DNA from: Geoalkalibacter subterraneus
GTDB lineage: Bacteria; Desulfobacterota; Desulfuromonadia; Desulfuromonadales; Geoalkalibacteraceae
NCBI RefSeq assembly: GCF_000827125.1
Contig: NZ_CP010311.1
Coordinates: 558,001 to 622,000 of the forward strand
DNA: 64,000 bases
Reading direction: 5' to 3'
Shown here: positions 33,643-41,899 of the stretch, one piece after another
How positions within the stretch are numbered: the first letter of the stretch is position 1
Layout of the letters: each line of letters opens with the position of its first letter
Program-made: the position numbers and the translations under genes
Notes under the pieces: generated by a model
What the model saw: only the letters and a program-made list of their open reading frames with translations
The model's database searches: none
What the model was told of the DNA's origin: nothing

Positions 33643-33927
33643 TCAGCGATCTTCCAGCTTGTGACAGAAAAGGCAGCGCATGGGCGCATCGCCGGGCTTG
33701 GCCGGGTGCTCCGGCGGGAAGGCGATCTGTTCTCCGTCGTGGCACTGCTCGCACTGGGCGTCGACCTCGATCTTTTTCATGCCGGCTTCGCGCATTTCGT
33801 AGAAAGGGCGGTGGGTTTCGTCGTAGGGAACGCGCGTCGTTTTGATGGAACCGGAGATGACATAAAAAGTGATGAAAACCGCTGCCACGATGAGCAGAAA
33901 CAGCCCGTCTCTCTTGCGAAAAGTCAT
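33643..33927 (-). CDS. Small membrane-anchored dihaem c-type cytochrome
   Basis: A 94-residue protein with an uncleaved N-terminal membrane helix (LFLLIVAAVFITFYVISG) and a periplasmic domain. The domain holds two haem motifs, CEQCH and CLFCH, about 25 residues apart. Two haems per 94 residues fits a short electron-relay protein like those next to NapC/NrfH-type or quinol-oxidising modules. No such partner is adjacent. The upstream 107-bp palindrome separates it from the dehydratase-like genes. Confidence 0.85.
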   Translation of the reverse strand: MTFRKRDGLFLLIVAAVFITFYVISGSIKTTRVPYDETHRPFYEMREAGMKKIEVDAQCEQCHDGEQIAFPPEHPAKPGDAPMRCLFCHKLEDR

Positions 33928-33969
33928 AAGAATCGATCCTTGTTCAAGGGTGGTCGGTTACTGTTCAGT

Positions 33970-34076
33970 GCGGGGTCGCAACTCCCATGACAAGGGCCAC
34001 TTTTCGCCATCCCTGGCCGTTTGATTGGCGCCATACCTGGCGCCAAACACCCTTGTCATGGGAGTTGCGACCCCGC
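33970..34076. repeat. 107-bp palindromic element with perfect 27-bp inverted arms
   Basis: The left arm (33970-33996) begins gcggggtcgcaactcccatg; the right arm (34050-34076) is its exact reverse complement over 27 bases. A second perfect 9-bp inverted repeat (ttggcgcca, tacc, tggcgccaa; 34025-34046) lies inside. It contains no gene. The perfect arms suggest a young or actively maintained element such as a REP or MITE. Confidence 0.9.
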
Positions 34077-34096
34077 GCGGTAAATCGGTACGATCT

Positions 34097-34870
34097 TTAT
34101 TCCCTGCCGGCCAGCACCGCACAGCCGATGGCACCGTTGTGCTGGGGGTGTTCGGGCGGCAGGGGAGCGCACCCGACGGCCTGGTGCAGCAGGTGCAGGA
34201 AGGCCTGGTTGCGCGCCACCCCTCCTGTGACGAGCAGGGTGTCGCGGGGGAAGCGGCGCAGCATCGGCATCACCCGCTTGATCAGGGTCTGGTTGATCCC
34301 AGCGCACAGCTCCGACAGGGGGTAGCCCTCGACGATCTTGCCGATCAGCTCGCTTTCCCCGAATATGCCGCAAGTGGCATCCAGAGGTACAGGGTTTTCG
34401 CTGTGGCGCGAGAGCTCGTCAAGGTCGATTTCCAGAACCTGTGCCATGTTTTCCAGGTAGCGCCCGGAGCTTGCGGCGCACTTGTCGTTCATCAGGAAAT
34501 CCTGCAGGATACCGTTTTCCACCCGCGCGACCTTGGTGTCCTGGCCGCCGAGATCAAGCAGGGTGAAGGTTTCGAGGCCGGTCTGAAAACGGGCGCCGGC
34601 GACATGAGCCTGAATTTCCGGAATGACCCGCGCGCCGGCCAGGTTGATGGTGTTGCGGCCGTAGCCGGTCACCACCATGGCTTCGGCCTCCTCCTGGCCG
34701 TCAAACAGGTCGAGAGCCGGGAAGTCGATCGTCAGGGCGCCGTCGCGCAAGCCGCCGTAGCGGCGGTAGAAGGAGATGGTGTCGAATTCGCGCAGCCACA
34801 GCAGTTTATCGTTGTCCATGGCGGCGAATTTGACTTTGCGGCTGCCGAGATCGATGCCGAGAGTTCTCAT
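34097..34870 (-). CDS. 2-Hydroxyacyl-CoA dehydratase activator-like ATPase (BadF/HgdC family)
   Basis: These ASKHA-fold ATPases drive single electrons into low-potential Fe-S partners. The ATP motifs are MRTLGIDLGSRKVKFA at the N-terminus and LLDLGGQDTKV in the middle. The two cysteines that bridge a subunit-shared [4Fe-4S] cluster are in NDKCAASSGRYLE and ATCGIFGESE. The 257-residue length is normal. It overlaps the dehydratase-like gene upstream by 4 bases, so the two proteins form an activator/acceptor pair. Confidence 0.9.
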   Translation of the reverse strand: MRTLGIDLGSRKVKFAAMDNDKLLWLREFDTISFYRRYGGLRDGALTIDFPALDLFDGQEEAEAMVVTGYGRNTINLAGARVIPEIQAHVAGARFQTGLETFTLLDLGGQDTKVARVENGILQDFLMNDKCAASSGRYLENMAQVLEIDLDELSRHSENPVPLDATCGIFGESELIGKIVEGYPLSELCAGINQTLIKRVMPMLRRFPRDTLLVTGGVARNQAFLHLLHQAVGCAPLPPEHPQHNGAIGCAVLAGRE

Positions 34871-35859
34871 GCCTTACGCCCCTTGAGCATTTCAACAAAC
34901 CCTTCCAGGCGGATGCGGCCGCGGGCATCGAGAGGGCCGGGGCGATCTCCTTCCAGAGTCATAACCGGAACGTCGAGCTTGCGGCGCACGATCAGGTCCT
35001 CGATCTGTCGAAAGCAGAACGATTGGACGTAGTGGATGACGCCGTCGATGCGCCGCCTTGCCACCTCCCGCTGGATGTCTTCCAGGCGGGTGAAAATGTC
35101 GTAGGGATAGGTGTAGCGCAGGTACTGCTCCTCCATGCCGGTGCAGGAAAAGGGCATGGAGAACTGGCGCTGGGTTTCGTTGAACACCACCCGCGCCTGC
35201 ATCTCCTCCAGCGCCTCGTAGAGACCGCCGACAATGGGAGGCACCCCGATGTAGGCCAGTCGAAGGGCGTCCCGGCGCGGCTCGCGGGCGCGCGCCTGTT
35301 CGAGAAAGGCGTCAACCTGCTTTTCATAAGCCGCCACATCGCCGTTCATGTCCGAGGTGCACAACTGGTAGAAGTTGTTCTCCTCACCGCTAACGCGGTT
35401 CTCCTCCCAACTGAGCCGATCGATTTCGTGAACCTTGGCGCGGACCCGCCCAAGTTCACCACGGGCGTCTTCAATCTCGGCGCGGGTGACGGCGAAATAT
35501 TCGGCCAGCTGATCGATCTGGCGCCCGATCGCTTGTTGCGAGCGGTCGTGGGGGTAGGAGAAGGGGATGGTCGCGGTCCCTCTGAGCGAGAGCACTTCCA
35601 TCAGGGCGCGCGTATTGGAGCAGTCGCCTTCGGTGACCGCAATCACTTCATCGATGCCATGACGGACCACCGCGCCGTAAAGACCTTTGATCCAGGCGCA
35701 GATGTTGCGGGGAAAGCCATCGATTTCCGCCTCCTCGATCAGGGCCTGAGGGTCGGGTGCCGTAATGAAGATATTGTTGAGGTCCACCGGCCGCCTGCCT
35801 GCGGCTACCAGAACTTCAAGGGGAATTGTGGTGGTGAATCCGACCGTGGCGTGCGTCAA
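34867..35859 (-). CDS. 2-Hydroxyacyl-CoA dehydratase subunit-like / double-cubane-type Fe-S protein
   Basis: The 330-residue protein belongs to the HgdB superfamily. Cysteines occur in NICAWIKGLYG, EGDCSNTRAL, FYQLCTSD, FSCTGMEEQ and QSFCFRQIED, the last matching the family C-terminal ligand. Only one such subunit is present, not the alpha/beta pair of a true dehydratase. A single subunit plus activator is the gene arrangement of double-cubane [8Fe-9S] proteins described from Carboxydothermus, whose physiological substrate is unknown. No CoA-transferase or dehydrogenase is nearby, which argues against a fermentation pathway. Confidence 0.85.
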   Translation of the reverse strand: MTHATVGFTTTIPLEVLVAAGRRPVDLNNIFITAPDPQALIEEAEIDGFPRNICAWIKGLYGAVVRHGIDEVIAVTEGDCSNTRALMEVLSLRGTATIPFSYPHDRSQQAIGRQIDQLAEYFAVTRAEIEDARGELGRVRAKVHEIDRLSWEENRVSGEENNFYQLCTSDMNGDVAAYEKQVDAFLEQARAREPRRDALRLAYIGVPPIVGGLYEALEEMQARVVFNETQRQFSMPFSCTGMEEQYLRYTYPYDIFTRLEDIQREVARRRIDGVIHYVQSFCFRQIEDLIVRRKLDVPVMTLEGDRPGPLDARGRIRLEGFVEMLKGRKA

Positions 35860-35914
35860 TCTTGAAAAGCTCCAGGGGTGTCAGGGTTGATGATTCCCCG
35901 CGGTGGGAATGTGT

Positions 35915-36247
35915 TCAGTCCGTGCGGATGAAAACCAGGTAGATGACAATGCCGACCAGCACGACCCCGCCGCCGATGAAAACAAGCAGCGCGTCGTTGG
36001 TTCCCTCTTCCAGCGAGGTTCCACGCCCCATCGTGTAGGAGAGCAGCCAGGCGAACCCGACGCAGCCGACCAGGGTGGCCAGCAGCGTGCGCCATTTCAT
36101 GACCAGCGCGACCAGCGCCAGAACCCCGCAAACCGCCAGGAACCAGGGATTCGTGATCAGTTCACCGAGGTTTGCCTCCTGCAGGGTGCGCACGACTTCA
36201 TCGGTGCGCAGGTGGCGAAAAAAATCGGCAATGCGCGAAAGATCCAT
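35915..36247 (-). CDS. Small two-helix membrane protein, unknown function
   Basis: A 110-residue protein with an amphipathic, charged N-terminus (DLSRIADFFRHLRTDEVVRTL) and about three hydrophobic segments (about 35-50, 57-72 and 85-107). I recognise no named family. AAGGA precedes the ATG. It is 55 bases upstream of the dehydratase-like genes on the same strand, so it may be the first gene of that transcription unit. Confidence 0.7.
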   Translation of the reverse strand: MDLSRIADFFRHLRTDEVVRTLQEANLGELITNPWFLAVCGVLALVALVMKWRTLLATLVGCVGFAWLLSYTMGRGTSLEEGTNDALLVFIGGGVVLVGIVIYLVFIRTD

Positions 36248-36352
36248 GATGAAAAGGAATCCTTATGCTGTTTGGTTGTTTTGCGCGAAAGCTTACTATA
36301 GCAGTTTCCTAATGGCTGCGGAAGGGGAAGACTGGGGAAGCCGCCATTTTTC

Positions 36353-36381
36353 TTGACTTTGCATGGGCCGTTTTCTACGAT
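36353..36381 (+). promoter_or_regulatory. Sigma-70 promoter for murI
   Basis: TTGACT and TACGAT are separated by exactly 17 bases; the murI GTG is 95 bases further on. Confidence 0.55.
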
Positions 36382-36475
36382 GAGCGGCCGATTGATGCCT
36401 TTTTCCGGGCATGATCGGGGACTGCGGTTCCGCTTATTGAATCAGGGCTGCGGAGCCTTCATCGGGAGAGAGCGG

Positions 36476-37276
36476 GTGATTTCAGAACGTGCCATCGGGG
36501 TTTTCGACTCCGGAGTCGGCGGCCTGACGGTTCTCAAGGAGTTGAGCCGTCAGCTGCCGGAAGAGGAACTGGTTTATCTTGGAGACACGGCGCGTGTCCC
36601 TTACGGCACCAAAAGCCCCGCCACTGTCACCCGCTACGCCCTGGAGGCGGCGGCCTTCCTGGTTTCCCTCGGCGTCAAAGCCCTTGTCGTCGCCTGCAAT
36701 ACGGCTTCGGCGGTGGCCCTGCCGGCCCTGGCGGCACGCTATCAGATGCCCGTTTTCGGCGTGATCGGTCCCGGTGCCGCGCGCGCCCTTCAGCTCAGCC
36801 GCGGCAGGCGCATCGGCGTCATCGGCACCGAGGGCACCATTAAAAGCGAGGCTTATGCCCGCGCTCTTCACCAGCTCGACAGCCGCGTTCATGTGTTCGG
36901 CGTGCCCTGCCCGCTGTTTGTTCCTCTTGCGGAGGAAGGGTGGGCCGATCATCCCATTGCGCACATGGCGGCCAGTGAATACCTGATGCCGCTGCTGACC
37001 GAGAAAATCGATACACTCGTTCTTGGTTGTACTCATTACCCCCTGCTCAAGAACACCCTGTCTCAAGTGCTTGGTCCCCAGATCGCCCTGGTCGATTCCG
37101 CTGAGGAAACAGCGGCCGCAGTTGCGTGCCGCCTGAATGAAGACTCCCTCACTCGCCATACCCCCTGCTCGCCTCACCGTTTTTTCGTCACCGACGTGCC
37201 CGATCGTTTTGAACGGGTTGGCGGAGCCTTCTGGGGGGAGCCGCTGCATGGTGTCAAACAGGTGGAGATCGGTTGA
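36476..37276 (+). CDS. murI: Glutamate racemase
   Basis: MurI supplies D-glutamate for peptidoglycan. Both catalytic cysteines are in their motifs: VVACNTASA and LGCTHYPLL. The N-terminus is GVFDSGVGGLTVLKEL. The gene starts with GTG 36476 after GGGAGAG; upstream in-frame codons lack a binding site. The 266-residue length is typical. The following GerMN gene is 44 bases away and appears to share the transcript. Confidence 0.94.
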   Translation: MISERAIGVFDSGVGGLTVLKELSRQLPEEELVYLGDTARVPYGTKSPATVTRYALEAAAFLVSLGVKALVVACNTASAVALPALAARYQMPVFGVIGPGAARALQLSRGRRIGVIGTEGTIKSEAYARALHQLDSRVHVFGVPCPLFVPLAEEGWADHPIAHMAASEYLMPLLTEKIDTLVLGCTHYPLLKNTLSQVLGPQIALVDSAEETAAAVACRLNEDSLTRHTPCSPHRFFVTDVPDRFERVGGAFWGEPLHGVKQVEIG

Positions 37277-37320
37277 TTGAATGCCGGGCTCAAAGCCGGG
37301 CTGAAAGCGGAGATTCAGAT

Positions 37321-37935
37321 ATGTTTTCAAGGCGCTCCATTCTCGCATCGGCAGTTATTGTTCTCGGACTGGCGGCAGTTTTTGCCCTCGCTTTCTGGGC
37401 CGGCAAAATCAATCTGTTCGCCCCCGCGCCGCCTGAAGTAGCGCCCACGTCCACTGAGCCGCCGGTGATGCGTGAAATCATCCTTTATTTCAGCGACCCG
37501 CAGGCGGAATTTCTGGTGACGGAAAGCCGTGAGATCGTCGAGTGCGGCAGCGACCGGGAGTGCGTACGCGCGGTGGTTGAGGAGTTGATTCTCGGTCCCA
37601 GGGAAGGGCTCATTACGGTATTGCCGCCCCAGGCGAAACTGCTGGCGGTGGATATAGAGGGGCCGATTGCCGTTCTTGATTTCAGCCGTGATCTGATTAC
37701 ACGCCATCCCGGCGGCAGCATATCGGAATTGCTGACGGTGCATGCGTTGGCCAATACGGTTGCGGTCAATTTCCCCCATCTGCGACAGGTGAGGATACTG
37801 GTCGCCGGAGAGGCGGTGGAGACCTTGAAGGGGCATGTGGATGTGAGGGCGCCGATCGCCGCTGACTTCCGCCTGACGCGCCCGCCATCGGATGGCGAAA
37901 CGGATGATCACCCTGATCAAGGAGGCTCGAAATGA
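37321..37935 (+). CDS. GerMN-domain membrane-anchored protein
   Basis: The 204-residue protein has an N-terminal membrane anchor (ILASAVIVLGLAAVFALAFWAG) and a Pro-rich linker. A GerMN domain (about 55-185) follows: REIILYFSDPQAEFLV, ELILGPREGLITVLPP and LDFSRDLI. GerMN domains, first described in the sporulation germination protein GerM, are presumed to bind cell-wall components. The location after murI fits a cell-envelope role. Its stop overlaps the metH start (ATGA). Confidence 0.85.
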   Translation: MFSRRSILASAVIVLGLAAVFALAFWAGKINLFAPAPPEVAPTSTEPPVMREIILYFSDPQAEFLVTESREIVECGSDRECVRAVVEELILGPREGLITVLPPQAKLLAVDIEGPIAVLDFSRDLITRHPGGSISELLTVHALANTVAVNFPHLRQVRILVAGEAVETLKGHVDVRAPIAADFRLTRPPSDGETDDHPDQGGSK

Positions 37936-40328
37936 ATTCTTTTCTCAACGCCCTCAAGCAACGCGTGCTGGTCCTAGACGGCGCCATGGGGACCATGTTG
38001 CAGGAGCGGGGACTGGCCCCCGGCGCCAGCCCCGAGGCCATGAACCTGGAGTCGCCCGAAGTGGTGGCGGCAGTTCACCAGGCCTATGCCGAAGCCGGGG
38101 CCGATATCATCGTGACCAATACCTTCGGTGGCAACCGGGTCAAACTCAGTCATTATCAGCTTGAGAACCGGGTCGAGGAGATCAATGCGCGCGGGATCGA
38201 GCTGGCTCGCCGCGCCGCGCCGCAATCCTTCATTGCCGGTTCCATCGGGCCCACCGGCCGCTTTCTCGAACCGGTCGGAGATGCCGGTTTCGACGAAATG
38301 GTCGAGGTGTTCGGCGAGCAGGTTCGAGCTTTTGCCGTTGCCGGTGCCGACCTGATCACCCTGGAGACTTTTCTCGATATACGTGAATTGCGGGCGGCGG
38401 TGGTGGCCTGCAAGGAGTTTTCTCAGCTGCCGGTGGTAGCGCAGATGACTTTTGACGACGGCGGGCGCAGCGTGCTGGGGACGCCGCCGGAAGCTGCAGC
38501 CGTGACCCTCGATGCGCTCGGGGTGGATGTGGTGGGGTCCAACTGCGGTCTCGGCCCCGAGGGAATTCATGCCCTGCTCGAGAAGATGCGTGCCGTGACC
38601 GCTCTGCCTCTTATTTCACAGGCCAATGCCGGGCTGCCGCAGCTGGTGGGTGATCAGACGGTTTTTCCTGCCGGCCCCGACGATATGACCGTTCTGCATG
38701 ACCGCCTGATCGCCCTGGGCGTGCGCATCATCGGCGGCTGCTGCGGCACCACGCCGGACCATATCCGCGCCATCCGTGCGGCCCTCGAAGGGCGCGACCA
38801 GAACTGGACCCCGCCCGCTCGCGGCCTGTATCTCTCCAGCCGCGGCACGGTGGTGCCGGTCGGGGGAGAGGCGGCCTGCGCCATTATCGGCGAACGCATC
38901 AACCCCACTGGCAAAAAAGGTTATGCCGCCGAGCTGCGGGAGGGCAAAACAGCCTATATCCGACGGGAAGCCCAGGAGCAGACCGACGCCGGGGCCGTTC
39001 TGCTCGATGTCAACTGCGGGGCGCCGGGGGTGGATGAGCCCCTGTCTCTTGAGCGTGCCGTGTTTGCAGTCAACGGGGTCAGTTCGGCGCCGCTGGTGCT
39101 TGACTCCTCCGACCCGGAAGCCCTGGAGCGAGGACTCAAAGCCGCAGACGGCAAAGTGCTGATCAATTCGGTCAACGGCGAGCGTAAAAGCCTCGATACG
39201 GTCTTGCCACTGGCCCGCAAATACGGTGCCGCTGTAATCGGCCTGGCTCTGGATGACCAGGGAATTCCGGCCGACGCGCAAGGGCGCGTCTCCGTAGCGC
39301 GCGCAATCCTCGATGCGGCCGTGAAGGCTGGTCTTCCGGCCCGCGATGTGGTGATCGATGCGCTGGTTCTGACCGTCTCCGCCGAGCAGAAAGGGGCGGC
39401 AGTGACGCTGGAGGCTCTGCGGCAGATCAAGCAGGAGCTTGGCCTGGCCACCGTGCTGGGGGTCAGCAATATCTCTTATGGTTTGCCTGATCGCCCCGTT
39501 CTGTCTTCCGTATTTTTCGCCATGGCGCTGCAGGCCGGTCTTGACGCCGCCATTGTCAACCCCAAGGAAGAGCGGATGATGGATGCTTTCCGCGGTGCCA
39601 TGGTTCTGTTGGGCCGCGATCTCCGCGCCGAAGAATATATTGCTCATTACGGCAGCTTCAAGGCGCCGCCCCATGTGCCGCAGGCCGAAGGCCAATCTCT
39701 CGATATCCGCGCGCAGCTTGCCGCTGCCATTATCGAAGGGGACTGCGAAGGAGCGCCGGCTTTGGTGCGTCAGGCTTTCGATGAAGGCTTGAGCGCCATG
39801 CAGATCAGCAACGAAGGTCTGCTGCCGGGGCTGGAGGAGGTCGGGCGTCGCTTCGGCGAGAAGCAGATCTTTCTCCCCCAGGTTATGTTGTCAGCCGACA
39901 CCATGCATGCGGCATTTGATGTGATCAAGGAGCGGATGCAGGGTGAGACGGGCCCCTCTTCGGGGAAAATCCTCATGGCTACGGTCGAGGGAGATATTCA
40001 CGATATCGGTAAGAACATTGTCTGCACCCTGCTGGAAAATCACGGCTTCGAAGTCATCGACCTCGGCAAAAATGTGCCTGCGCACCGGATCGTTGAGGCG
40101 GCGCTGCACCACAGGGTGGATGCCGTGGGGCTTTCGGCCCTGATGACCACGACCCTGGCGCGCATGGAAGAAACCCTGGAGCGGTTGCGGCAGGAAGGCG
40201 TCAAAGTGTTTACCATGGTGGGCGGTGCAGTGGTGACCGAGGATTATGCCGCGCGCATCGGAGCCGATCTCTATGGAGGCGACGCCATGGATGCGGTTCG
40301 CAAAGTTAAGCAGCTTCTGGTTAAGTGA
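37932..40328 (+). CDS. metH: Cobalamin-dependent methionine synthase, short form
   Basis: Domains in order: homocysteine S-methyltransferase (about 1-290) with zinc ligands in GSNCGLGPEG and IIGGCCGTTPDH; pterin-binding domain (about 310-570) from IIGERINPTGKKG; cobalamin cap (about 600-675, LPGLEEVGRRFGEKQIFLPQ); and cobalamin domain with base-off ligand His690 in GDIHDIGKN. It ends at 798 residues, straight after the cobalamin domain. The C-terminal AdoMet activation domain of the 1,200-residue E. coli enzyme is missing, so reactivation must rely on another protein. The ATG overlaps the previous stop by 4 bases. Confidence 0.93.
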   Translation: MNSFLNALKQRVLVLDGAMGTMLQERGLAPGASPEAMNLESPEVVAAVHQAYAEAGADIIVTNTFGGNRVKLSHYQLENRVEEINARGIELARRAAPQSFIAGSIGPTGRFLEPVGDAGFDEMVEVFGEQVRAFAVAGADLITLETFLDIRELRAAVVACKEFSQLPVVAQMTFDDGGRSVLGTPPEAAAVTLDALGVDVVGSNCGLGPEGIHALLEKMRAVTALPLISQANAGLPQLVGDQTVFPAGPDDMTVLHDRLIALGVRIIGGCCGTTPDHIRAIRAALEGRDQNWTPPARGLYLSSRGTVVPVGGEAACAIIGERINPTGKKGYAAELREGKTAYIRREAQEQTDAGAVLLDVNCGAPGVDEPLSLERAVFAVNGVSSAPLVLDSSDPEALERGLKAADGKVLINSVNGERKSLDTVLPLARKYGAAVIGLALDDQGIPADAQGRVSVARAILDAAVKAGLPARDVVIDALVLTVSAEQKGAAVTLEALRQIKQELGLATVLGVSNISYGLPDRPVLSSVFFAMALQAGLDAAIVNPKEERMMDAFRGAMVLLGRDLRAEEYIAHYGSFKAPPHVPQAEGQSLDIRAQLAAAIIEGDCEGAPALVRQAFDEGLSAMQISNEGLLPGLEEVGRRFGEKQIFLPQVMLSADTMHAAFDVIKERMQGETGPSSGKILMATVEGDIHDIGKNIVCTLLENHGFEVIDLGKNVPAHRIVEAALHHRVDAVGLSALMTTTLARMEETLERLRQEGVKVFTMVGGAVVTEDYAARIGADLYGGDAMDAVRKVKQLLVK

Positions 40329-40416
40329 TTTTACTTAGAGCTCCTTTAGTATTGCGCCATTTCGCGGAGTGTGATATCAAGGACCGACGTATAAAGCAGT
40401 TTTCGCGGGGGACGAC

Positions 40417-40911
40417 ATGGTTGTCGGGTTCAATCACAATGTGCGCTACAAGGGTGAACTCTACCATGTGCAGACCGAAGACGGGGGGCTGAAAAAACCT
40501 CAGATTATCACTCACCTTTACCGTGCCGGCAGCATCCTGTCCAGCAAGCGGGTTTCCTATGCCGACATTACCCGGATCGAGAATCTGGCACGGGTGGTTG
40601 AGGACCTGATGAAGGAGCAGCACAAGGAGATGCTGCGGCGACTCAAGAACGGCGATTTTGACGGAGTCATTCTGGAGCGTTTCGGTGAGAATTGCGCTTT
40701 GGCTGCTCAATCCACCTCCGTGGATGAAAATACCGCGCCTGACGTCCCCGAGATGCTTCCACGGGCTGTTGAAGTACGGCGCGAACCGGTGGCGGAAGAG
40801 CTGGAAAATTCAGCATCGCCTGAAGACAAACCTTCCGATGAGCGTTCGCCGGAAGGTCTCAGCCTTGATGATCTCGTTCTGTCCTATCTGACCGGTGGGA
40901 AGGACGAATAA
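40417..40911 (+). CDS. Conserved-looking cytoplasmic protein of unknown function
   Basis: A 164-residue protein. The N-terminal half (to about 90) is compact and beta-rich (VGFNHNVRYKGELYHVQTE, SILSSKRVSYADI). It is followed by a low-complexity acidic tail and ends in LSLDDLVLSYL. I recognise no named family; the first part suggests a small sensor or adaptor fold. It lies between metH and the transketolase genes. GGGGG stands about 8 bases before the ATG. Confidence 0.75.
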   Translation: MVVGFNHNVRYKGELYHVQTEDGGLKKPQIITHLYRAGSILSSKRVSYADITRIENLARVVEDLMKEQHKEMLRRLKNGDFDGVILERFGENCALAAQSTSVDENTAPDVPEMLPRAVEVRREPVAEELENSASPEDKPSDERSPEGLSLDDLVLSYLTGGKDE

Positions 40912-40912
40912 A

Positions 40913-40934
40913 TAACGGATAGACAACGGATAGA
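40913..40934 (+). repeat. 11-bp tandem duplication
   Basis: aacggatagac occurs twice in tandem directly after the stop of the preceding gene, followed by aacggg. Short slippage-type repeat. Confidence 0.7.
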
Positions 40935-41004
40935 CAACGGGTGCCTCGACACTTGTTGTCGGATGACTCATTCAGATTATTGCTTTGGAAGGAGAGAATC
41001 ATTC

Positions 41005-41832
41005 ATGCTCGATGAGCAGAAGGTCCAGGAGTTGAACGATACCGCCCGTCAGTTGCGGGTGGATGTTCTCAAGATGCTCAACACCGCCCGTTCCGGCCAC
41101 ACCGGGGGAAGCCTCTCGGCGCTGGACGTGTTGACGGTTCTGTTTTTTCAGACCATGCGCCACGATCCCACCAATCCTCACTGGCCTGATCGCGACCGCT
41201 TTGTGCTCTCCAAGGGGCATGCCGCGCCGGCGCTCTATGCCTGCCTGGCTCATGGCGGCTATTTTCCGCCCGAGGACCTCAAGACCCTGCGTCGCCTCGG
41301 CAGTCACCTGCAGGGGCACCCCGACATGCGCAAGACGCCCGGGGTGGAGGTCTGTACCGGCTCTCTCGGGCAGGGGCTGTCCCAGGCTGTTGGGCTCTCT
41401 CTGGCCGCCCGTCTGCAGAAGCGATCCAGCCGGACTTACTGCCTGCTGGGTGATGGCGAGGTTCAGGAGGGGCAGATCTGGGAAGCGGCGATGGCCGCCG
41501 CCCACTACCAGCTTGACAACCTGTGCGTTCTGCTGGACTGGAACGGGTTGCAGATCGACGGTGAGGTGCAGAAAGTTATGGGGGTGACGCCCCTGGGACC
41601 CAAATTTCTCGCCTTCGGCTGGCATGTCCTGGAAGTGGACGGGCATGACATCTCGGCGATCAACCGCGCTCTGGACGAAGCGGCCCGGTATTCCGGCAAG
41701 CCGACCATGATCGTTGCCCGCACCGTCAAAGGCAAGGGCGTGCCGTTTTTCGAGCACAAGGCCAACTACCACGGTGTGCCGCCCAGCGACGATGAGCTCG
41801 ACCGCGCACTGGAGCACCTGGGGCATTCCTGA
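41005..41832 (+). CDS. Transketolase, N-terminal (thiamine-binding) subunit
   Basis: In many anaerobes transketolase is split into two genes. This 275-residue half has the thiamine diphosphate motif LGDGEVQEGQIWEAAMAAAHYQLDNL (written from LLGDGEVQEG) and the N-terminal GHTGGSLSALDVL. It acts with the following gene product to exchange two-carbon units in the pentose phosphate pathway. AAGGAGAG precedes the ATG; a longer frame to 40963 lacks this. The spacing to the C-terminal subunit is 67 bases. Confidence 0.93.
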   Translation: MLDEQKVQELNDTARQLRVDVLKMLNTARSGHTGGSLSALDVLTVLFFQTMRHDPTNPHWPDRDRFVLSKGHAAPALYACLAHGGYFPPEDLKTLRRLGSHLQGHPDMRKTPGVEVCTGSLGQGLSQAVGLSLAARLQKRSSRTYCLLGDGEVQEGQIWEAAMAAAHYQLDNLCVLLDWNGLQIDGEVQKVMGVTPLGPKFLAFGWHVLEVDGHDISAINRALDEAARYSGKPTMIVARTVKGKGVPFFEHKANYHGVPPSDDELDRALEHLGHS

Positions 41833-41899
41833 TTTTCTGGGGATGCTGTCCGCCGCCCGTGAATTTATCAGATATTCAATACATGGAGTTTAGAACGCC

